Below, piece by piece: positions 44,594 through 54,217 of a DNA stretch of 64,000 bases. The translations under genes were made by a program, and so were the position numbers. Source of the DNA: an uncultured Pseudovibrio sp. (lineage in GTDB: Bacteria; Pseudomonadota; Alphaproteobacteria; Rhizobiales; Stappiaceae); the NCBI GenBank assembly GCA_947496145.1, contig CANMBS010000023.1, forward strand, positions 19,970 to 83,969, given 5' to 3'. The notes under the pieces are model-generated. The model made no database searches, was not told where the DNA came from, and worked only from the letters and a program-made list of their open reading frames with translations. Each line of letters starts with the position of its first letter. Position 1 is the first letter of the stretch.

Positions 44594-44622
44594 AAAGGCT
44601 CTTCACCACATGAAGAGCCTTT
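44594..44622 (-). terminator. Terminator after the FMN monooxygenase gene
   Basis: AAAGGCTCTTCA (44594-44605) and TGAAGAGCCTTT (44611-44622) pair perfectly with a five-base loop. It lies just past the stop of the minus-strand gene. The T run is short. Confidence 0.7.
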
Positions 44623-44636
44623 TGGAAGCACTTTGA

Positions 44637-45944
44637 CTAGTTATTTTTTAAGTGTGATGCGAAAGTATTGCCCTGATATTCCTCACGCAGTAGTCCAGCA
44701 TCAACCAGTTTTGGCATTAGCTTTTCTAAACTCAGGCGCATTGATGAAACAGAACCACCCGGTACATTGATGAAACCATCAATGGCACCGTCAGCGAACC
44801 AGTCTTTGATAGACTCAAAGGCATCCTCTACTGTTCCGATCACTTGCCAATGGCCCGAACCGATAACCTCAGGCATTTTTAGTAGATCAGCAAGTCTTGG
44901 CGAGTCACGAATGATTACGCGGCGGAGTAGTTCAGAATGAGTTCTGCTTCTTGGGTTTTGTAAAGCTGGAGGGAGATCATCCTCGGTAACAGGTTTATCG
45001 GCGGGCCATTCTGAAAGATCCAGACCAGTCATCTGCTCAATCGTTTTACGAGCTCGTGTGCTGGCGAGACGTTTGTGGGTATCCTGATAAAGATCATTTG
45101 CTTCAGCGCGGGTTTCGGCCAGAAAAAGGCTCAAACCGGGGAGAAGGCAAATATCTTCTTCATTACGGCCATGCCGTTTTGCGCGGGCCTGAAGATCCTT
45201 TCTTAACTCAATTGCCACGTCTTTATCAGGTGCAGATGCAAAAACCGCGTCCGCAACAGAAGAGGCAAAGTTACGTCCTGCTTCTGAGGCTCCGGCTTGC
45301 ACGAGCGGAATGGGCGCTTTGTTGCAGCTTGGCAGATTGAGCGGCCCGGATACTCTTAAATGAGTGCCCTGATGATTTATTGGATTTACGAGTGACGGAT
45401 CGGCCCAGATACCCGCTTCGCGGTCTACTTTCATAGCGCCTTCCGGATAGCTGTCCCAAAGGAGCTTTACGACCTCTGCAAATTCAGAGGCCAGATTATA
45501 GCGCTCTTCTGCAGAAGGCATTTTCTCCAGACCAAAGTTATTATGGCCTTCTAAAGCAGTAACGATATTCCAGCCAGCACGGCCATTACTAAGCCAGTTT
45601 AACGACTGAATCTGCCGGGCAACGATGTAAGGTGGATAAAACGTGGTTGAAACCGTGGAGAGAAGTCCAATATTCGACGTCTCCCGTGCAATGGATGCAA
45701 GCAAAATCGTCGGATCTAAAGTTGAAAAACCGGGGCCGTTTTTGATTGCCTCAGGGTCAAGGAACAGCGTGTCAGGACGAAAAACAAAATCCAGATGAGC
45801 CTTTTCTGCAAGCTTTGCAATCTCGACATAATAGTCGCTTGAAAAGATACCCTCAATGTCACTGTCAGAACGACGCCAGCCATCGCCGTTTAGCCAAGTC
45901 GGGGCAAGCGACATGCCAATATGGAGCTTCTTGTTATTACTCAT
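44637..45944 (-). CDS. FMN-dependent monooxygenase, NtaA/SnaA/DszA type (luciferase-like fold)
   Basis: 435 residues. Blocks typical of this family: KLHIGMSLAPTWLNGDGWR, FVFRPDTLFLDP, SIARETSNIGLLSTVSTTFY, LNWLSNGRAGWNIVTALEG and LVQAGASEAGRNFAS. The family oxidises small substrates with FMNH2 delivered by a reductase (not encoded here). The start at 45944 clears the divergent ABC operon; the frame to 45992 would overlap its control region. Divergence from the siderophore ABC operon suggests that it tailors or breaks down a siderophore. Confidence 0.82.
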   Translation of the reverse strand: MSNNKKLHIGMSLAPTWLNGDGWRRSDSDIEGIFSSDYYVEIAKLAEKAHLDFVFRPDTLFLDPEAIKNGPGFSTLDPTILLASIARETSNIGLLSTVSTTFYPPYIVARQIQSLNWLSNGRAGWNIVTALEGHNNFGLEKMPSAEERYNLASEFAEVVKLLWDSYPEGAMKVDREAGIWADPSLVNPINHQGTHLRVSGPLNLPSCNKAPIPLVQAGASEAGRNFASSVADAVFASAPDKDVAIELRKDLQARAKRHGRNEEDICLLPGLSLFLAETRAEANDLYQDTHKRLASTRARKTIEQMTGLDLSEWPADKPVTEDDLPPALQNPRSRTHSELLRRVIIRDSPRLADLLKMPEVIGSGHWQVIGTVEDAFESIKDWFADGAIDGFINVPGGSVSSMRLSLEKLMPKLVDAGLLREEYQGNTFASHLKNN

Positions 45945-46000
45945 TCCCAAATCCCATGAAAAAGATGGTGTGTTATTGCCAATTAGCGGCAATGTGGCTA

Positions 46001-46023
46001 ACTCCAGTCTTTAATACTGGAGT
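46001..46023. promoter_or_regulatory. Inverted repeat ACTCCAGT-N7-ACTGGAGT in the divergent control region
   Basis: Perfect 8-bp arms with a seven-base spacer, between the monooxygenase (start 45944) and ABC ATPase (start 46076) genes. A smaller ATTGCC/GGCAAT dyad is at 45975-45993. A TGA-N9-AAC near-match to the iron box is at 46027-46041, degenerate. Operator or attenuator; unproven. Confidence 0.45.
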
Positions 46024-46075
46024 ATTTGAGTATAGTTTAACAAATAATATCACTACAAACAGGAGTTGTGTTGTC

Positions 46076-46864
46076 GTGCTCAGTGGCAACGATGTAACAA
46101 CGGGATATGGTCAAGCCGTTGTTTTAAAAAATGTATCTTTTAAATTTCAGCGCGGACGCTTCACCGCTCTTGTTGGACCTAATGGTTGTGGCAAATCGAC
46201 GCTGCTGAAGGCGATAATGGGCTTCTTGCCTCTTTTCTCCGGGGGAATCAGGTTGCGCGAGCAATCACTTCAAAAGATTAAACGACGCGCACTTGCAAAG
46301 CAGGTTGCATACCTTCCTCAAGATATTCAGTGCCCAGAGTATATGAGTTTGGGTGAACTGATCGAGCTGGCAGGCTACTCGCGATATTCCCTGATGGGAG
46401 GACCTTCAGAGAAGGACCGGCAGTTATTCACGCAAGCTTTAGAAACTGTAGGTCTTGCTGACATGGCAAACTGCCACATCAGCAAACTATCTGGAGGCCA
46501 GCGACAAAGAGCATGGATTGCAATGGTTCTTGCTCAGGATACTGACCTGATTTTGATGGATGAGCCTGTAAACCATCTTGATATCAAATATCAGAATGGC
46601 GTCCTTACTCTGGTGCGGGACTTGTGTCGTCTCCATGGAAAAACAGTTGTCGTAGTGCTGCATGACCTTAATCTAACAGCAGCCTATGCTGATGATGTAG
46701 TGATGATGCGGGAAGGACATATTGTTGCTTCAGGCAATGTGGAACACACGATCACAGAAGCAAATGTAGCGCAAACTTTTGAGCTTCCCGTAGAAGTGTT
46801 TTCTCGCGAGGGCCGCTTAGTGTGCTTACCACGCATGGCAGAGGTTATGCAGGTGCCTGCATGA
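46076..46864 (+). CDS. Ferric-siderophore ABC transporter ATPase (FecE/FepC type)
   Basis: 262 residues from a GTG at 46076, chosen because AGGAG lies 10 bases upstream and the protein then starts just before the first strand. Walker A is GPNGCGKST, the signature SGGQRQRAW, and Walker B LILMDEPVNHLD. PRMAEV near the end is typical of iron ABC ATPases. The longer frame to 45746 runs into the divergent gene. It overlaps the permease gene by four bases. Confidence 0.93.
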   Translation: MLSGNDVTTGYGQAVVLKNVSFKFQRGRFTALVGPNGCGKSTLLKAIMGFLPLFSGGIRLREQSLQKIKRRALAKQVAYLPQDIQCPEYMSLGELIELAGYSRYSLMGGPSEKDRQLFTQALETVGLADMANCHISKLSGGQRQRAWIAMVLAQDTDLILMDEPVNHLDIKYQNGVLTLVRDLCRLHGKTVVVVLHDLNLTAAYADDVVMMREGHIVASGNVEHTITEANVAQTFELPVEVFSREGRLVCLPRMAEVMQVPA

Positions 46865-47874
46865 CGAAACATCTACTGATTTTCATTGGTTTGGGTATCG
46901 TTTTTATCCTGTTGTTTTTGGGTAGTCTGCTGCTGGGCGCAGGGTCCGTTTCTCTAAGTGATGCGGTTCGTGTTCTGTCTACCGCAGATCCTCAGAGCTT
47001 TGGTGAAACAGTTATACTGTACCAAAGATTACCACGTGCGCTTATCGCCATTTATGTTGGCTCAGTTACCGCTTGCAGTGGTTTAGTTTTTCAAGGTGTC
47101 GTGCGCAATCCACTCGCCTCTCCATCTACATTGGGTGTAAATGCTGGCGCAACACTTTTTGTTGTGATTGGGGTATTTGTGCTTGGTCTTGATATTTCAG
47201 CGCAAGGTTTTGCCGCTCTGATTGGTGCGTTTGCTGGTTTAGCAGTAAGCCTGTTTGTGGCACGTATCGCGCAAGGTGATGAAGCTGAGGGCGGGTTAGC
47301 TCTTATTCTGGCTGGAGCTTTGGTCTCCATGCTCTTTATGGGAATAACCAGTGCGTTTTTGCTAAGCAACCCGCTGCAGCGCAGTGAGTTGCTTAACTGG
47401 GTGACGGGTAATATTAATCACGTGTATGTTGATCGTTTATATGCATTCTGGTGGATCGGTGCCTTATCCTTGATTTTGCTTGGGGCTATAGCACGTCCAC
47501 TCACGCTGGTTTTACTTGGCAGAGAAAAGGCTGAGTCAGCAGGCGTTAATGTTTCTCTCACAACAAGAAGCGCATTAATAGCTGCTGTTGCAGCTTCCGG
47601 CTCTGCTGTAGCGATTTGCGGTCCTATCGGTTTTATTGGTCTGATCGTACCCCATATTCTGCGCCCTGTTTTGGGCAGTGGTTTGAGCTATCTGTTACCC
47701 GCCAGCGCTATACTGGGAGCATGCATTTGCCTTCTGGCAGATATAGGAGCACGCCTCGCTCTGCAACCTTATGTTATTCATACGAGCGTCATCATGGACC
47801 TGATCGGCGGTGTCGTGTTTGTCGTGATTGTTAAACGCTACTACCTGTCTTCCAGCAGAATGAGGACAGCATGA
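46861..47874 (+). CDS. Ferric-siderophore ABC permease (FecCD family), first
   Basis: 337 residues with about nine or ten membrane segments; RLPRALIAIYVGS, FQGVVRNPLASPSTLGVNAG and GFIGLIVPHILR are FecCD blocks. Its ATG at 46861 overlaps the ATPase stop (ATGA). It pairs with the next permease. Confidence 0.93.
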   Translation: MTKHLLIFIGLGIVFILLFLGSLLLGAGSVSLSDAVRVLSTADPQSFGETVILYQRLPRALIAIYVGSVTACSGLVFQGVVRNPLASPSTLGVNAGATLFVVIGVFVLGLDISAQGFAALIGAFAGLAVSLFVARIAQGDEAEGGLALILAGALVSMLFMGITSAFLLSNPLQRSELLNWVTGNINHVYVDRLYAFWWIGALSLILLGAIARPLTLVLLGREKAESAGVNVSLTTRSALIAAVAASGSAVAICGPIGFIGLIVPHILRPVLGSGLSYLLPASAILGACICLLADIGARLALQPYVIHTSVIMDLIGGVVFVVIVKRYYLSSSRMRTA

Positions 47875-48935
47875 AGCTTGCAAATGCGATTGATGGCAGA
47901 GCAGTTATTCGTTTCTCTTCAGGACTTGAAATACGGGTAGCACACATACTCACGGGCGCAGGCTTTCTGACTTTCGCTTTGATTATCTCTATAATCTCCT
48001 CTGCATATGGCGAAACAGATACCAACTTTGTAAATGTGTTCCTCTCTCTCTTTGATGAGCTTGATAACAAAGACCAGCTTTATGCAATTTGGGAGGTTCG
48101 CCTTCCACGTATTACTCTTGGTTTCATGGCTGGGTGGTGCGTCGCCTTATCGGGAACCCTACTGCAATCGATAGCTCGTAACCCACTTGCTGATCCGGGC
48201 CTGCTTGGAGTGAATCAGGGAGCTATGACTGTTACAGTTCTGATGCTCGCTGTTGTACCGGGTGCCTCCCAGTTTTTGTTTACTGCGGGGGCTATGGCTG
48301 GGAGTTTAACAGTTGCAGGTGTGCTAATCTGGCTGGTTCGCGGAGAACATTCTAATGGTCTGGCGGTTCTGCTGATGGGAATTGCCATCGAAACAGTACT
48401 CTCTTCTGTAAGTTCTGTCCTGATCCTCTACACTTCCTCAGACACTTCGTATTCTCTCGCCAGATGGCTGGCAGGGTCGCTGTTTCAGGCAAGCTGGCAT
48501 CTTATTTCGGTTTTTACACCTTTGTTCCTGCTAAGCCTTGCTGGAATTGTTGTTTTGGGTCGTCGTTTGAGCACTTTCGACCTTGGTAACGAAGTTGCAA
48601 TGACGCTCGGCGAGCCAGTCGCATTTTCAAGACCTGCTATCCTGATTTTTGCAGTTCTGTTAAGCGCTTCAGCCGTTACCGCAGTTGGTCCGCTTATGTT
48701 CTTGGGGGTGCTGTCTCCTCATCTGGCAACACTTATTTGTCCCGCAACTGGAAGAGCCAGGCTATTTCTTTCAGGTCTGATGGGGGGGATCCTCGTTATT
48801 GTGGCAGATGCAATAACGCGAAGCCTTATCAGTGACATACCGCTTCCTGTCGGCTTGAGTCTTTCACTCATCGGGGTGCCGCTGCTGATTATTGGATTAA
48901 GAATTCAAGCGCTTCGAAAAGCTCATATATACTAG
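47871..48935 (+). CDS. Ferric-siderophore ABC permease (FecCD family), second
   Basis: 354 residues with FecCD blocks VRLPRITLGFMAGWCVALSG, LLQSIARNPLADPGLLGVNQ and GPLMFLGVLSPHLA. It overlaps the first permease by four bases. The two form a heterodimer. Confidence 0.93.
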   Translation: MKLANAIDGRAVIRFSSGLEIRVAHILTGAGFLTFALIISIISSAYGETDTNFVNVFLSLFDELDNKDQLYAIWEVRLPRITLGFMAGWCVALSGTLLQSIARNPLADPGLLGVNQGAMTVTVLMLAVVPGASQFLFTAGAMAGSLTVAGVLIWLVRGEHSNGLAVLLMGIAIETVLSSVSSVLILYTSSDTSYSLARWLAGSLFQASWHLISVFTPLFLLSLAGIVVLGRRLSTFDLGNEVAMTLGEPVAFSRPAILIFAVLLSASAVTAVGPLMFLGVLSPHLATLICPATGRARLFLSGLMGGILVIVADAITRSLISDIPLPVGLSLSLIGVPLLIIGLRIQALRKAHIY

Positions 48936-48946
48936 GGATGTAAACT

Positions 48947-49903
48947 ATGCGATTAAGCTTGTTACTCGCGGCCACTTTTCTGTCCACCAGTCTTGCACTT
49001 GCTGCAGAACGCAAGGTGACTGATGATGTGGGGCGGGAAATTACTCTTCCGGAAAAAACTGAACGCATCGTTGTTATGCACGAACCGATACTGGGCGTGG
49101 CACTTGTTGATCTTGGTATTAACCCTGTTGGCAGCTATGGCCGCTCAGAGGATGGAGTGTTTCTGGCCGGGGTTGATTTTATCGATGTTGTGCTCGGAAA
49201 AGGCCACAAAAAGCCAACAGGCATTGGGGCTGTCGGTCAGGTAGATTTAGAAAAACTGCAGAAACTCAAACCCGATCTCATTTTAGGTACTGAACTGGAC
49301 ATCGACAGCGTTAATAAACTCTCGGCAGTCGCTCCGGTGTATCTGGAAGGAGTAAGTGACAAAGATGCTGCCGGGTTTGGAATCGAAAAGGCTCTTGCAA
49401 AGCTGCTTGGCAAAGAAGAAACTTGGAATGGCCGCCACGAGATTTACCAAAAACGTGTAGATGAGCTGCGTCTTTTACTTTCCGAAAAACTTCGGGGAAA
49501 GAGCTATCTGGCTATTTTCTTAACCGACCAGATCAACATGGTTGGAGACATTTCGGGTGCCTCGCAAGCTCTTAAAGATCTTGGCCTTAAGCGAATTTCA
49601 TTATCCACGGGCCAACAAACCTCTGTTAAAAGCCCTTCAACATTGTTCGTTCCACTCAGTTCAGAAATCTTTGGTCAGCTTGATCCAGACCTTCTCATCA
49701 TTATGAGTAATTTTGTCAGTAAAAATCGTGGTGAACAGGGAGCAAAGGACTCGCTTAGCCGTATTCTTCCCGGTTGGTCGAAGTTCTTAAAGCCGGTGGT
49801 TGAGGGACGGGTTGTTTACCTGGATCCAGTAGCCGTCACTACACCTACAATTCCCAGTGCAATGCACACTTTGGATGCGATTCAGGCTTGGGCAAAGCAG
49901 TAA
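48947..49903 (+). CDS. Ferric-siderophore periplasmic binding protein
   Basis: 318 residues. A signal peptide (MRLSLLLAATFLSTSLALAA) is followed by VTDDVGREITLPEKTERIVV, the usual start of FecB/FhuD-type class III binding proteins. GAVGQVDLEKLQKLKPDLIL follows. It delivers the ferric siderophore to the ABC transporter and ends the four-gene operon. Confidence 0.92.
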   Translation: MRLSLLLAATFLSTSLALAAERKVTDDVGREITLPEKTERIVVMHEPILGVALVDLGINPVGSYGRSEDGVFLAGVDFIDVVLGKGHKKPTGIGAVGQVDLEKLQKLKPDLILGTELDIDSVNKLSAVAPVYLEGVSDKDAAGFGIEKALAKLLGKEETWNGRHEIYQKRVDELRLLLSEKLRGKSYLAIFLTDQINMVGDISGASQALKDLGLKRISLSTGQQTSVKSPSTLFVPLSSEIFGQLDPDLLIIMSNFVSKNRGEQGAKDSLSRILPGWSKFLKPVVEGRVVYLDPVAVTTPTIPSAMHTLDAIQAWAKQ

Positions 49904-49910
49904 TAAAAGA

Positions 49911-49930
49911 GGGCCGGAAAATTCCGGCCC
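49911..49930. terminator. Hairpin between the binding protein and TonB receptor genes
   Basis: GGGCCGGAA (49911-49919) and TTCCGGCCC (49922-49930) form a nine-base stem around AA. On the minus strand CTCTTTTATT follows, so it probably ends the TonB receptor transcript, and perhaps the plus transcript too. Confidence 0.7.
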
Positions 49931-49957
49931 AACGTCTTCCGCTTTTGCAAAAATGCA

Positions 49958-52045
49958 TTAGAAGACCGCTTTTAAACCTACACCAAATGTACGTGGTTTA
50001 AGAGCTGTACCCATAATTGGCGTTGGGTCAATTCGGCCACGAGAACGGTCATCGAACTTCCACTGAGCAGCCTGCTGGTCAAAGATGTTATTAACATAAC
50101 CGAAGACTTCGAAATTGTCTGTCGCTATGTAACTCAGGCGGGCATTCGCGATAGTGTATGAATCTAAAGCATAGGCTTCCTTATTGAGATCAGTGGAATA
50201 GCTCTCAGCAGTGTGGTGAACATCTGCACTTAATCTAATTTGGCCAGTGATATCCCAATCTGCTCCAAATGAGAACATATAGCTCGGTGCCTGACCAAAC
50301 TCGTTGTTCTTGTAGCTAACACCAAGTGCGTCGCTAAACTTGCCGATTTCGGTCTTGAGGAGACCGGCGCTCCCGTGCAACCGCAGGTTATCTAAAGCCT
50401 GCCAGTCTGCGCTAAGCTCTAGTCCATAGGATGTTGCTTTGTCTGCATTAACAACAGTGACGAAAACCGGAACATCAGCGGCATTATAATCCGTAATAGC
50501 TCGTTGCGAGTCTTTATGGTATGCATAAAAGGCATTGGCATTGATGTTCAGCTTGTTTTCAAAGAAACTCGCCCTGGTAAAGACTTCATAGTTCCAGGTT
50601 GTTTCCGGAGCATAATCAAAGAATTCAGCTTTGCCGAAGCTAAAAGTCACCCCCCCTGGATTATAGCCCCTGCTTATTAAGCCACCAACAGTGAAGTCTT
50701 CAGTTACATCATAAGCCAAGGATACTTTAGGTAGCCAAGCGTCATAGCTTTTATCGAAATCGATTGGTTTTAGTGTGCCGAAAGTTGCAAAGCCACTACG
50801 TTCAATGCGGTCCCGCTGATAACGCAGGCCGCCGCTTAGTGTCCAGCGATCTGTCATCCTCCAATTAAGTTCACTGAAGAGACCAAGACTTGATTTTGTG
50901 TCATCAAACTCAGTGATGCCGCGATTACTCAGCCAGTTATCGCTATCAACATGGGAGTAAAATACACCTGCCACACCACTGAGCTTACTGGTCTCGTCGC
51001 CAAAATTCACACGTGTCTCATTCGAAATGTCGCGATATTCAACAATTGCGGCTCCTTCAACTCCCTCAGCAACAACACGGTCCATGTCTCCAACGCTAAG
51101 TTGAAACTGATTTGCGACTGTAACATCCTCCAGGATATCATAGGAGATGTCGAAGACCCCGGTTGATATACGTTGCTCCCAAGTCGGTAGGGAGAGCGTG
51201 TAGCTGTCCAGACTCTCTTTAGGATCATCAGCCGCTTCTGTGGTTGGACGGTTGGTACGTGTTTGAGACAGCGTAAGTTTTGCTTCCAGTTCAGGAATTT
51301 CTTCAGGCACCCAAAGAAGTTTTAAACGGCCATTTATTGTTTCAAAATCTAAATCCGAACCGCGCGCGGCAACTTCGGGATCTTTATAGTTGATGAAGTT
51401 ATCTCTTCCGCTGTAATCAAAGGTTGCCCGTGCAGCAAGACTATTCGTTAGTGGGCCTGATAGCATGCCGGACACACGCTTTTCATTATAGCTACCATAT
51501 ATTGCTTGCGCTGCCGCTTCCGGGTCAAATGTGGGGTCTTTTGTTTCTACAACAACGGCACCAGCAATACTGTTAGCTCCTTGAAGGCTTGTTTGCGGGC
51601 CGCGAAATACTTCCACATGATCCAGATCCCATATGGATGATCCGCCAAACAGCGCCTCATTGTAGCTGAGGTAGTGACCATCTACATTGATGCGCGCACG
51701 GGGTGTCGTACCGGAATAAAATGCGCCTGCACCATAGGAAGACCCTTGTGAATCAACGCCGCGAATGATCGGTGCATTTGTTGTGCCTGTGTAATGGAAA
51801 TTGGGAATTTCCCGAAGAAGTTCTTTCAAGTTTTGAGCATCAAATTTCTCTTCGATGTCTTCGTCTGAAAGCACTTTCACAGAGCTACTCGTATCCTGCA
51901 AACTGCGAGCGAACTTCTCACCATAGACGATGATTGGTGGAAGTTCAGTCACGGTTTCCTGAGAGATAGCAGGGGCAGATGATGCGGCTAAAATACTAAG
52001 CAAACTAACCCCACGCAATAAGAACGCGGCGCGATGATTGGACAT
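49958..52045 (-). CDS. TonB-dependent siderophore receptor
   Basis: 695 residues. A signal peptide (MSNHRAAFLLRGVSLLSILA) is followed by TELPPIIVYGEKFA as a TonB-box-like region, a plug domain (LLREIPNFHYTGTTNAPIIR, RGPQTSLQGANSIAGAVVVE), and a beta-barrel ending FGVGLKAVF, with the terminal Phe needed for outer membrane insertion. An iron box lies 53 bases upstream. It is the uptake receptor matched to the cluster. Confidence 0.93.
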   Translation of the reverse strand: MSNHRAAFLLRGVSLLSILAASSAPAISQETVTELPPIIVYGEKFARSLQDTSSSVKVLSDEDIEEKFDAQNLKELLREIPNFHYTGTTNAPIIRGVDSQGSSYGAGAFYSGTTPRARINVDGHYLSYNEALFGGSSIWDLDHVEVFRGPQTSLQGANSIAGAVVVETKDPTFDPEAAAQAIYGSYNEKRVSGMLSGPLTNSLAARATFDYSGRDNFINYKDPEVAARGSDLDFETINGRLKLLWVPEEIPELEAKLTLSQTRTNRPTTEAADDPKESLDSYTLSLPTWEQRISTGVFDISYDILEDVTVANQFQLSVGDMDRVVAEGVEGAAIVEYRDISNETRVNFGDETSKLSGVAGVFYSHVDSDNWLSNRGITEFDDTKSSLGLFSELNWRMTDRWTLSGGLRYQRDRIERSGFATFGTLKPIDFDKSYDAWLPKVSLAYDVTEDFTVGGLISRGYNPGGVTFSFGKAEFFDYAPETTWNYEVFTRASFFENKLNINANAFYAYHKDSQRAITDYNAADVPVFVTVVNADKATSYGLELSADWQALDNLRLHGSAGLLKTEIGKFSDALGVSYKNNEFGQAPSYMFSFGADWDITGQIRLSADVHHTAESYSTDLNKEAYALDSYTIANARLSYIATDNFEVFGYVNNIFDQQAAQWKFDDRSRGRIDPTPIMGTALKPRTFGVGLKAVF

Positions 52046-52097
52046 AAAAATTCCCTAACAGCGGTGAAGATTTGAACAATGAGAGCGAATCTATTGA

Positions 52098-52112
52098 TGA
52101 GTTTTACACTCA
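52098..52112. promoter_or_regulatory. Iron-responsive operator (RirA-type) before the TonB receptor
   Basis: TGAGTTTTACACTCA, TGA-N9-TCA, with arms TGAGT and ACTCA as in the copy at 44479. It lies 53 bases before the receptor start. Confidence 0.7.
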
Positions 52113-52803
52113 AGTTTTATTTATGTAACATAATCTATAGTATTATTGTCAAGTTTATATTCAGGGAATTTCTCGCGAACGACCATGTTGCATTAATCTG
52201 AATCGGCTTACAGCTCGCCCTTCCCCGCGTCCACTCAAGCCACGGAAATGGACCCCGCTGCGTATTGGTATAAAGAGCAGCCTTGATTGTGCTCTTACCC
52301 GTTAACTAGCTTTAATATCTATATTATTTTCAATAAACTCAGTTACATCTACCATCGCGCTATTGCCGGGACCTAAGGTTCGTTCGACAAGCTGCATTTC
52401 ACCTTGGCGCTGGTATATAGCTTTAAATGGCTGACACGCTGGAGTGCGTCATAGTGGAAATCAAATACCGCATCCGTGTGGTGAATGTATTTCCAGACAG
52501 ACAATCCTGTTTTCATCTGGAAATTCCCAGATGAAAGCAAGATTTCTGGTTACAATTGACCAGTCAGCGATGCATAAATATGAAATCGCTTCTTTATAGA
52601 GCACCGAATTTCGGATTCGATTTGCCGCTTAACAGCTAAAAGTTGTGCAAAACTATCAACGCTATCTCAAGAGTTGATCCTCTGCGCTCCGGCGTATGAG
52701 CTTCTTCTTCCTACCGTCTGCGAGTTTGATAAATCAGCACATAAAGACCCCAGTACTAAAATACCTGCAAAAAGTAGAAATAATTAGTGGAAGCGGACAC
52801 TGC
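52113..52803. other. Noncoding region between the TonB promoter and the vibH-like stop
   Basis: About 690 bases. AAGAGCA/TGCTCTT form a short hairpin near 52275-52297. No credible gene; some decayed coding sequence may be present but I recognise none. The terminator of the minus NRPS operon should be here. Confidence 0.4.
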
Positions 52804-54150
52804 TTACATCTCTTCTTCAAGCACATATTTTATCAAACGGTCAGAGGACTCAACTCGCACGGCTTTTTCAAGAAAAGCAGAAAGCTCGTAGCAGTGACGA
52901 TTAAACTGATCTTCGGTAAATGAAGCTTGATCAGCGTCCAGATAAAATTCAATGGCCCCATCATGGCTTATGCTGCGAAATGTCAAATTTATTCCATCTC
53001 CTACACCACTGGAAATGATTTGCTGGTTCACACTACAACCATTAAATTTCGTGATGTTGAAAGGTATAACATTAATCAATGGGGAAAAGAAAAACCGTGT
53101 GCCCTTTTGCAGGTGAAGATCAGTTGCAATCTGCTCGATACGATAACGACCATGTTTGCGCTGTTTCCTTAAAGTAGCGGCATGCCTTTGCAGGAACTCC
53201 TGCAAAGACTCTCCTTCATAGAACTCAATACGGAACGGCAAAATGTTGACCATCATTGCCGGCATATGGGCACCAACACTCCCCCACCTGCTCATAAATG
53301 GAAGCCAAACGATAAGAGAGTTCTTTGTTGGTTCCTTCTTTTGATGAATATTATGGAGCAAGTATGCTCCCGAAGTTAAGATAAGAAGATCAGGCCAACC
53401 AATTTTGAGTTGCGAGGCCAATTTGTGAAGATGCGCAGCCTGCGCGCTCGTAAGAGTGCCGGTAAAGTGAAGTCCTGCTGCACCATAATCTTCAGATCCC
53501 TTGTCCAGAACAACTAAATCATCCGCATCACACAAATACTCATTCCAGAACGCCTGGTCCTTTTTCCAGCGCTGACTTCCGATGTAGGCTTCTTCTTCTA
53601 CCAGGAAACTGTAATAGCTCTCAAAGCGATGACCAAAGTCACCTTCACCACAGTAATGATTGTAAAGTTGTCCGCAACGTTGCTCGATTAGCGTTAGGCT
53701 GTATCCATCGACAATGATATGGTGAGCGCGCACATACCATATGTAATGCCCTTCTCCGAGACGAAACACGATCTGGCGAGAAATTCTCTCTCTACGCAAA
53801 TCAATAATGGTAGCTGCATCCCGCTCCATAAGCTCCTGAGCTTTCTGGACAGGAGTGTCTGTTTGTTGCAAATCGATAAATTCAATTTCGGGACGATACG
53901 ATGGGTCAATGCAGTGCATTGGTTCATCACTATTCTGGTCTGCTCGAAAGCGCGTTGAAAGAACTTCTGCTTCTGAAATGGTTTCTGAAACAGCTTTCAA
54001 AAACGCCTCTTCATTGTGTACTCCGCTTAATTCCAGATAGTGTGCAACGGTAGAAACCGGTTTGTCCTGATGGAAGTTAAACTCCTCCCAAAAATCCAAT
54101 TGTGGAAGCGTCAGTGGCTTCCAGTCCATCGTTAGATTTGCTTGTGTCAT
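52804..54150 (-). CDS. vibH: VibH-like free-standing condensation domain (amide synthase)
   Basis: 448 residues, a single condensation domain with HHIIVDG at 143-149, intact. PFMSRWGSVGAHMPAMMVNI is the later conserved block. In Vibrio cholerae VibH joins DHB from a carrier protein to norspermidine. It would make the first amide of the siderophore here. It ends the minus operon after the Cy and Cy-A genes. The amine is not known. Confidence 0.85.
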   Translation of the reverse strand: MTQANLTMDWKPLTLPQLDFWEEFNFHQDKPVSTVAHYLELSGVHNEEAFLKAVSETISEAEVLSTRFRADQNSDEPMHCIDPSYRPEIEFIDLQQTDTPVQKAQELMERDAATIIDLRRERISRQIVFRLGEGHYIWYVRAHHIIVDGYSLTLIEQRCGQLYNHYCGEGDFGHRFESYYSFLVEEEAYIGSQRWKKDQAFWNEYLCDADDLVVLDKGSEDYGAAGLHFTGTLTSAQAAHLHKLASQLKIGWPDLLILTSGAYLLHNIHQKKEPTKNSLIVWLPFMSRWGSVGAHMPAMMVNILPFRIEFYEGESLQEFLQRHAATLRKQRKHGRYRIEQIATDLHLQKGTRFFFSPLINVIPFNITKFNGCSVNQQIISSGVGDGINLTFRSISHDGAIEFYLDADQASFTEDQFNRHCYELSAFLEKAVRVESSDRLIKYVLEEEM

Positions 54151-54217
54151 GAGAAAATTCCTTGATAAATGCTATATAACGTTCCGATGTGAGCACCTTG
54201 GTCAAAGCAGCGACCAA

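Noticed and set aside
45746..46075. N-terminal extension of the ABC ATPase frame back to 45746
   Set aside because: It overlaps the divergent monooxygenase gene and the control region; the GTG at 46076 has AGGAG and matches the family start.
52190..52330. Possible transposase remnant
   Set aside because: Fragments read protein-like in short pieces, but no frame or end repeats supports an insertion sequence.
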